Made by a program: the position numbers and the translations under genes. Below the pieces are notes generated by a model. It saw only the letters and a list, made by a program, of their open reading frames with translations, was not told where the DNA came from and searched no databases. Shown here one piece after another: positions 6,387-7,662 of a DNA stretch of 7,662 nt (positions are counted from its first letter, which is position 1; the number at the start of each line of letters is the position of its first letter). The DNA is from Candidatus Altarchaeota archaeon (GTDB lineage: Archaea; SpSt-1190), in contig JAUUZA010000031.1 in NCBI GenBank assembly GCA_030590165.1, forward strand, positions 1 to 7,662. Reading direction: 5' to 3'.

Positions 6387-6390
6387 TCCT
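6387..6390 (-). promoter_or_regulatory. Ribosome binding site AGGA favouring the ATG at 6377
   Basis: AGGA on the minus strand lies 9 nt upstream of the ATG at 6377. The alternative ATG at 6434 has no such motif. This is modest support for the shorter ATPase start. Confidence 0.4.
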
Positions 6391-6452
6391 GACCGTTTTA
6401 GCTTGAAGTTCACAAAAATAAATATTGAGGTCATATTTAGGGATATTTGAAG

Positions 6453-6944
6453 CTAAAATTTAGGTCTAATTACTTTAACTTCGAGGGTTTCTAAGCCTAC
6501 ATCTTGTTTTGCGAGTAAATCACCCTCAATTTTAATGGGGGTAAGAGAACTGATGAGGATTAGGATTCTTCCCTTCTTATTGAGATGTTCTTTTGCCTGT
6601 TCCAAGAAATTTTTTATTATTGTTCCGTCTCCACAACATAATTCTTTGTCTTCTTCGTAGGGACAGGGTAAGTAAGGTGGATTGAAAATAATTAAATCAA
6701 ATTTTCCTATGACATTTGAAAATAAGTTTGATTGGAAAGCGCGTAGATTTGAAATATTAAAATTATTTACAGTTTGAACTGCTTCTTGGTTTATGTCAAC
6801 TGCAAGGACTTCATCAAATGTTTTTGCGAGTTGTTTTGCTAAGATGCCTGAGCCTGTTCCTATTTCTATTGCTTTTTTTCCTGAGAAGTTGAATTTCTTT
6901 AGAACATTTAACATTAAAACTGAATCTTCCCTTGGCTTATACAC
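6453..6944 (-). CDS. HemK2/Mtq2-like protein-glutamine N5-methyltransferase (release factor aRF1 GGQ)
   Basis: The 163-aa protein is a Rossmann-fold SAM-dependent methyltransferase. It has an N-terminal YKPREDSVLML typical of HemK2/N6AMT1-type enzymes, motif I EIGTGSG (27-33), an acidic motif II VDIN (49-52), and the catalytic NPPY (88-91), which marks amide or amino-N methylation. The family usually methylates the glutamine of the GGQ loop in the class I release factor, in archaea and eukaryotes together with the small activator Trm112. The start is GTG at 6942-6944, because an in-frame TGA lies two codons upstream and the conserved YKPREDS must be included. It is probably leaderless, with a TATA-like box about 26 nt upstream. 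The family is usually 180-215 aa, so this copy is short, ending soon after EVKVIRPKF. It follows radB, an unrelated function. Confidence 0.88.
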   Translation of the reverse strand: MYKPREDSVLMLNVLKKFNFSGKKAIEIGTGSGILAKQLAKTFDEVLAVDINQEAVQTVNNFNISNLRAFQSNLFSNVIGKFDLIIFNPPYLPCPYEEDKELCCGDGTIIKNFLEQAKEHLNKKGRILILISSLTPIKIEGDLLAKQDVGLETLEVKVIRPKF

Positions 6945-6955
6945 ACCTCAAATAA

Positions 6956-7123
6956 ATCAAGTTGTTTTTAATAAATCTCCTTTTTAACATAATTTGATTT
7001 CTAATAAATTTCTTTGTTATATAATTCAAATTTTAATAAATTCTCTTGTCGTATAATTTTAATAAATTTTTTTATCACACAATTTAAATTTTAACAAATT
7101 CCTTTATCACATAATTTAAATTT
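6956..7123. repeat. Degenerate ~32-bp tandem repeat array derived from the 3' end of radB
   Basis: Minus-strand units lie at 7110-7079 (32 bp), 7078-7053 (26 bp, with a 6-bp deletion), 7052-7021 (32), 7020-6989 (32) and about 6988-6956 (diverged), preceded by a partial unit at 7123-7111. Two of the full units (7021-7052 and 7079-7110) match at 24 of 32 positions. Each contains a core close to AATTTATTAAAA. The array begins inside radB: the last ten codons and stop of that gene (7123-7091) span almost exactly one unit. The following units still read as variants of the same peptide and stop, so the array looks like serial duplication of the gene's end. It occupies the whole intergenic gap, and no other gene is seen there. 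Units are too degenerate and spacer-free for CRISPR. Confidence 0.75.
6966..6975 (-). promoter_or_regulatory. Probable TATA box for the methyltransferase gene
   Basis: The minus strand reads TTTATTAAAA, centred 26-27 nt upstream of the GTG at 6944 and preceded by a purine-rich BRE-like AAGGAGA. This spacing fits a leaderless archaeal transcript that starts at or near the GTG. The box is part of the last unit of the tandem array described separately. Confidence 0.5.
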
Positions 7124-7662
7124 AGCTTCCCTTTGTTCTGGTCTTGAGCGGTGTTTTACTAGGATGGCTTTTCTTTTTCCTACTCCTGTTTTTTTCAGGA
7201 GTAAAATATTTTTTGCTAAATATTTTATGACATCGCCTCCTACAATGTGCAACTTTCCGTCTTTCTTGTAGACATGACCTGTAATAATTACTGGAATATT
7301 TTTTGTTTCTGCAATATTGTGGAGTTTCAAAATTTGTTTTGCTAATAAAGTATTCATTTTATTTGGGTTGTCGTGAACTTGTAATCTGTATAATAAAACT
7401 AAACTATCAATAATTAAGAGGTCAGCATCCAACTTAAGTTTATTAATTAATTTTGTTTGGTTTTCAAATTCTCTGACTTTTGCAATTTTTATGTGTTCTA
7501 CTCCAATTTGTTTTACTCTGTTTAGACTGAGGCCTTCGGTGTCAATGAAATATGGTTTTTTGGCGTTTCTGGCTAAGAATAAACATAGGGAAGTTTTTCC
7601 CACTCCTGCCCTTCCTACAATGGCAGTAACAATTCCCGGTTCAATGTCAGTTAAATTGTCCA
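7091..7662 (-). CDS. radB: RadB, archaeal RecA/Rad51-family recombination mediator (5' end outside window)
   Basis: The frame is open to the window edge, giving 189 aa. RadB is usually about 220 aa, so some 30 N-terminal residues are missing. A GTG at 7603 lies inside Walker A and is not the start. Visible features are Walker A GRAGVGKTS (about residues 16-24 of the visible part), FIDTEG, Walker B DLLIIDS (80-86), the ITGHVY strand, GGDVIKYLAKNILLLKK, and the basic KHRSRPEQREAKFKL typical of the RadB C-terminus. RadB lacks the long N-terminal domain of RadA and acts as a paralogue or mediator of homologous recombination in euryarchaea and many DPANN. The tail KFKLCDKGIC and its stop make up one unit of the downstream repeat array. 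No functional link to the secretion cluster is apparent. Confidence 0.9.
   Translation of the reverse strand, partial: DNLTDIEPGIVTAIVGRAGVGKTSLCLFLARNAKKPYFIDTEGLSLNRVKQIGVEHIKIAKVREFENQTKLINKLKLDADLLIIDSLVLLYRLQVHDNPNKMNTLLAKQILKLHNIAETKNIPVIITGHVYKKDGKLHIVGGDVIKYLAKNILLLKKTGVGKRKAILVKHRSRPEQREAKFKLCDKGIC

Noticed and set aside
6378-6434. Longer ATPase start at 6434 adding MTSIFIFVNFKLKRSGNSN.
   Set aside because: There is no ribosome binding site, the sequence is unlike ATPase N-termini, and the ATG at 6377 has AGGA upstream. A weak TATA-like match upstream of 6434 keeps it possible but unlikely.
6432-6455. The ATPase frame continues in the same frame as the methyltransferase after a TAG, suggesting readthrough (e.g. 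pyrrolysine) or fusion.
   Set aside because: The ATPase has its own start signals, the linker has no domain similarity, and a one-in-three frame match is expected by chance.
6956-7123. Repeat array considered as CRISPR or an origin iteron.
   Set aside because: The units abut without spacers, are degenerate and derive from a gene end. No cas genes or Orc1/Cdc6 gene are adjacent.
7601-7603. GTG at 7603 as the start of the RecA-like gene.
   Set aside because: It falls inside the Walker A motif (GRAGVGKTS). The frame continues upstream to the window edge with RadB-like sequence.

Overview
This window is AT-rich and reads as archaeal. It carries a RadB-type recombinase, a HemK2/Mtq2-like release-factor methyltransferase, and an archaeal-type secretion/pilus ATPase paired with a FlaJ/TadC-like membrane platform. 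Several starts look leaderless, with TATA-like boxes about 26 nt upstream. The low GC, short genes and tight packing suggest a DPANN-type archaeon (Nanoarchaeota, Pacearchaeota or Woesearchaeota-like). That placement is inference; no taxonomic marker was searched. Every gene I can support is on the minus strand, so the order of transcription runs from high to low coordinates.

Region 1 (7662 down to about 6453) is housekeeping. It holds the 3' part of radB, whose 5' end lies outside the window, then an AT-rich gap of about 150 bp, then a small class I methyltransferase of the PrmC/HemK2 family. The gap is a degenerate tandem array with a period of about 32 bp. Its units are recognisable decayed copies of the last ten codons and stop of radB itself. 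The last unit supplies a good TATA-like box for the methyltransferase.

Region 2 (6377 down to 1) looks like one long operon for a type IV filament or type II secretion-like machine. It starts with a 722-aa motor ATPase, followed by a platform protein of about 640 aa with two T2SSF-like halves. A run of nine small membrane proteins then follows, of 65, 46, 65, 64, 37, 105, 124, 42 and at least 164 aa. The last is cut by the window edge. Most have one N-terminal or central hydrophobic helix. The first four are packed with 1-4 nt overlaps, direct abutment or a 1-nt gap, so they are probably translationally coupled. The later ones carry extracytoplasmic-looking domains, two of them cysteine-rich.

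The simplest reading is that the ATPase powers the platform to assemble or extrude a filament from the small hydrophobic subunits, with the larger single-pass proteins as minor or tip components. I recognise the ATPase and platform families but none of the nine small proteins. They are the most likely place for an undescribed system. Three of them are under 50 aa and would be easy to miss. No prepilin peptidase, RNA gene, insertion sequence or CRISPR array is visible. The longest stretch without a gene is 6945-7090, and it is filled by the repeat array.
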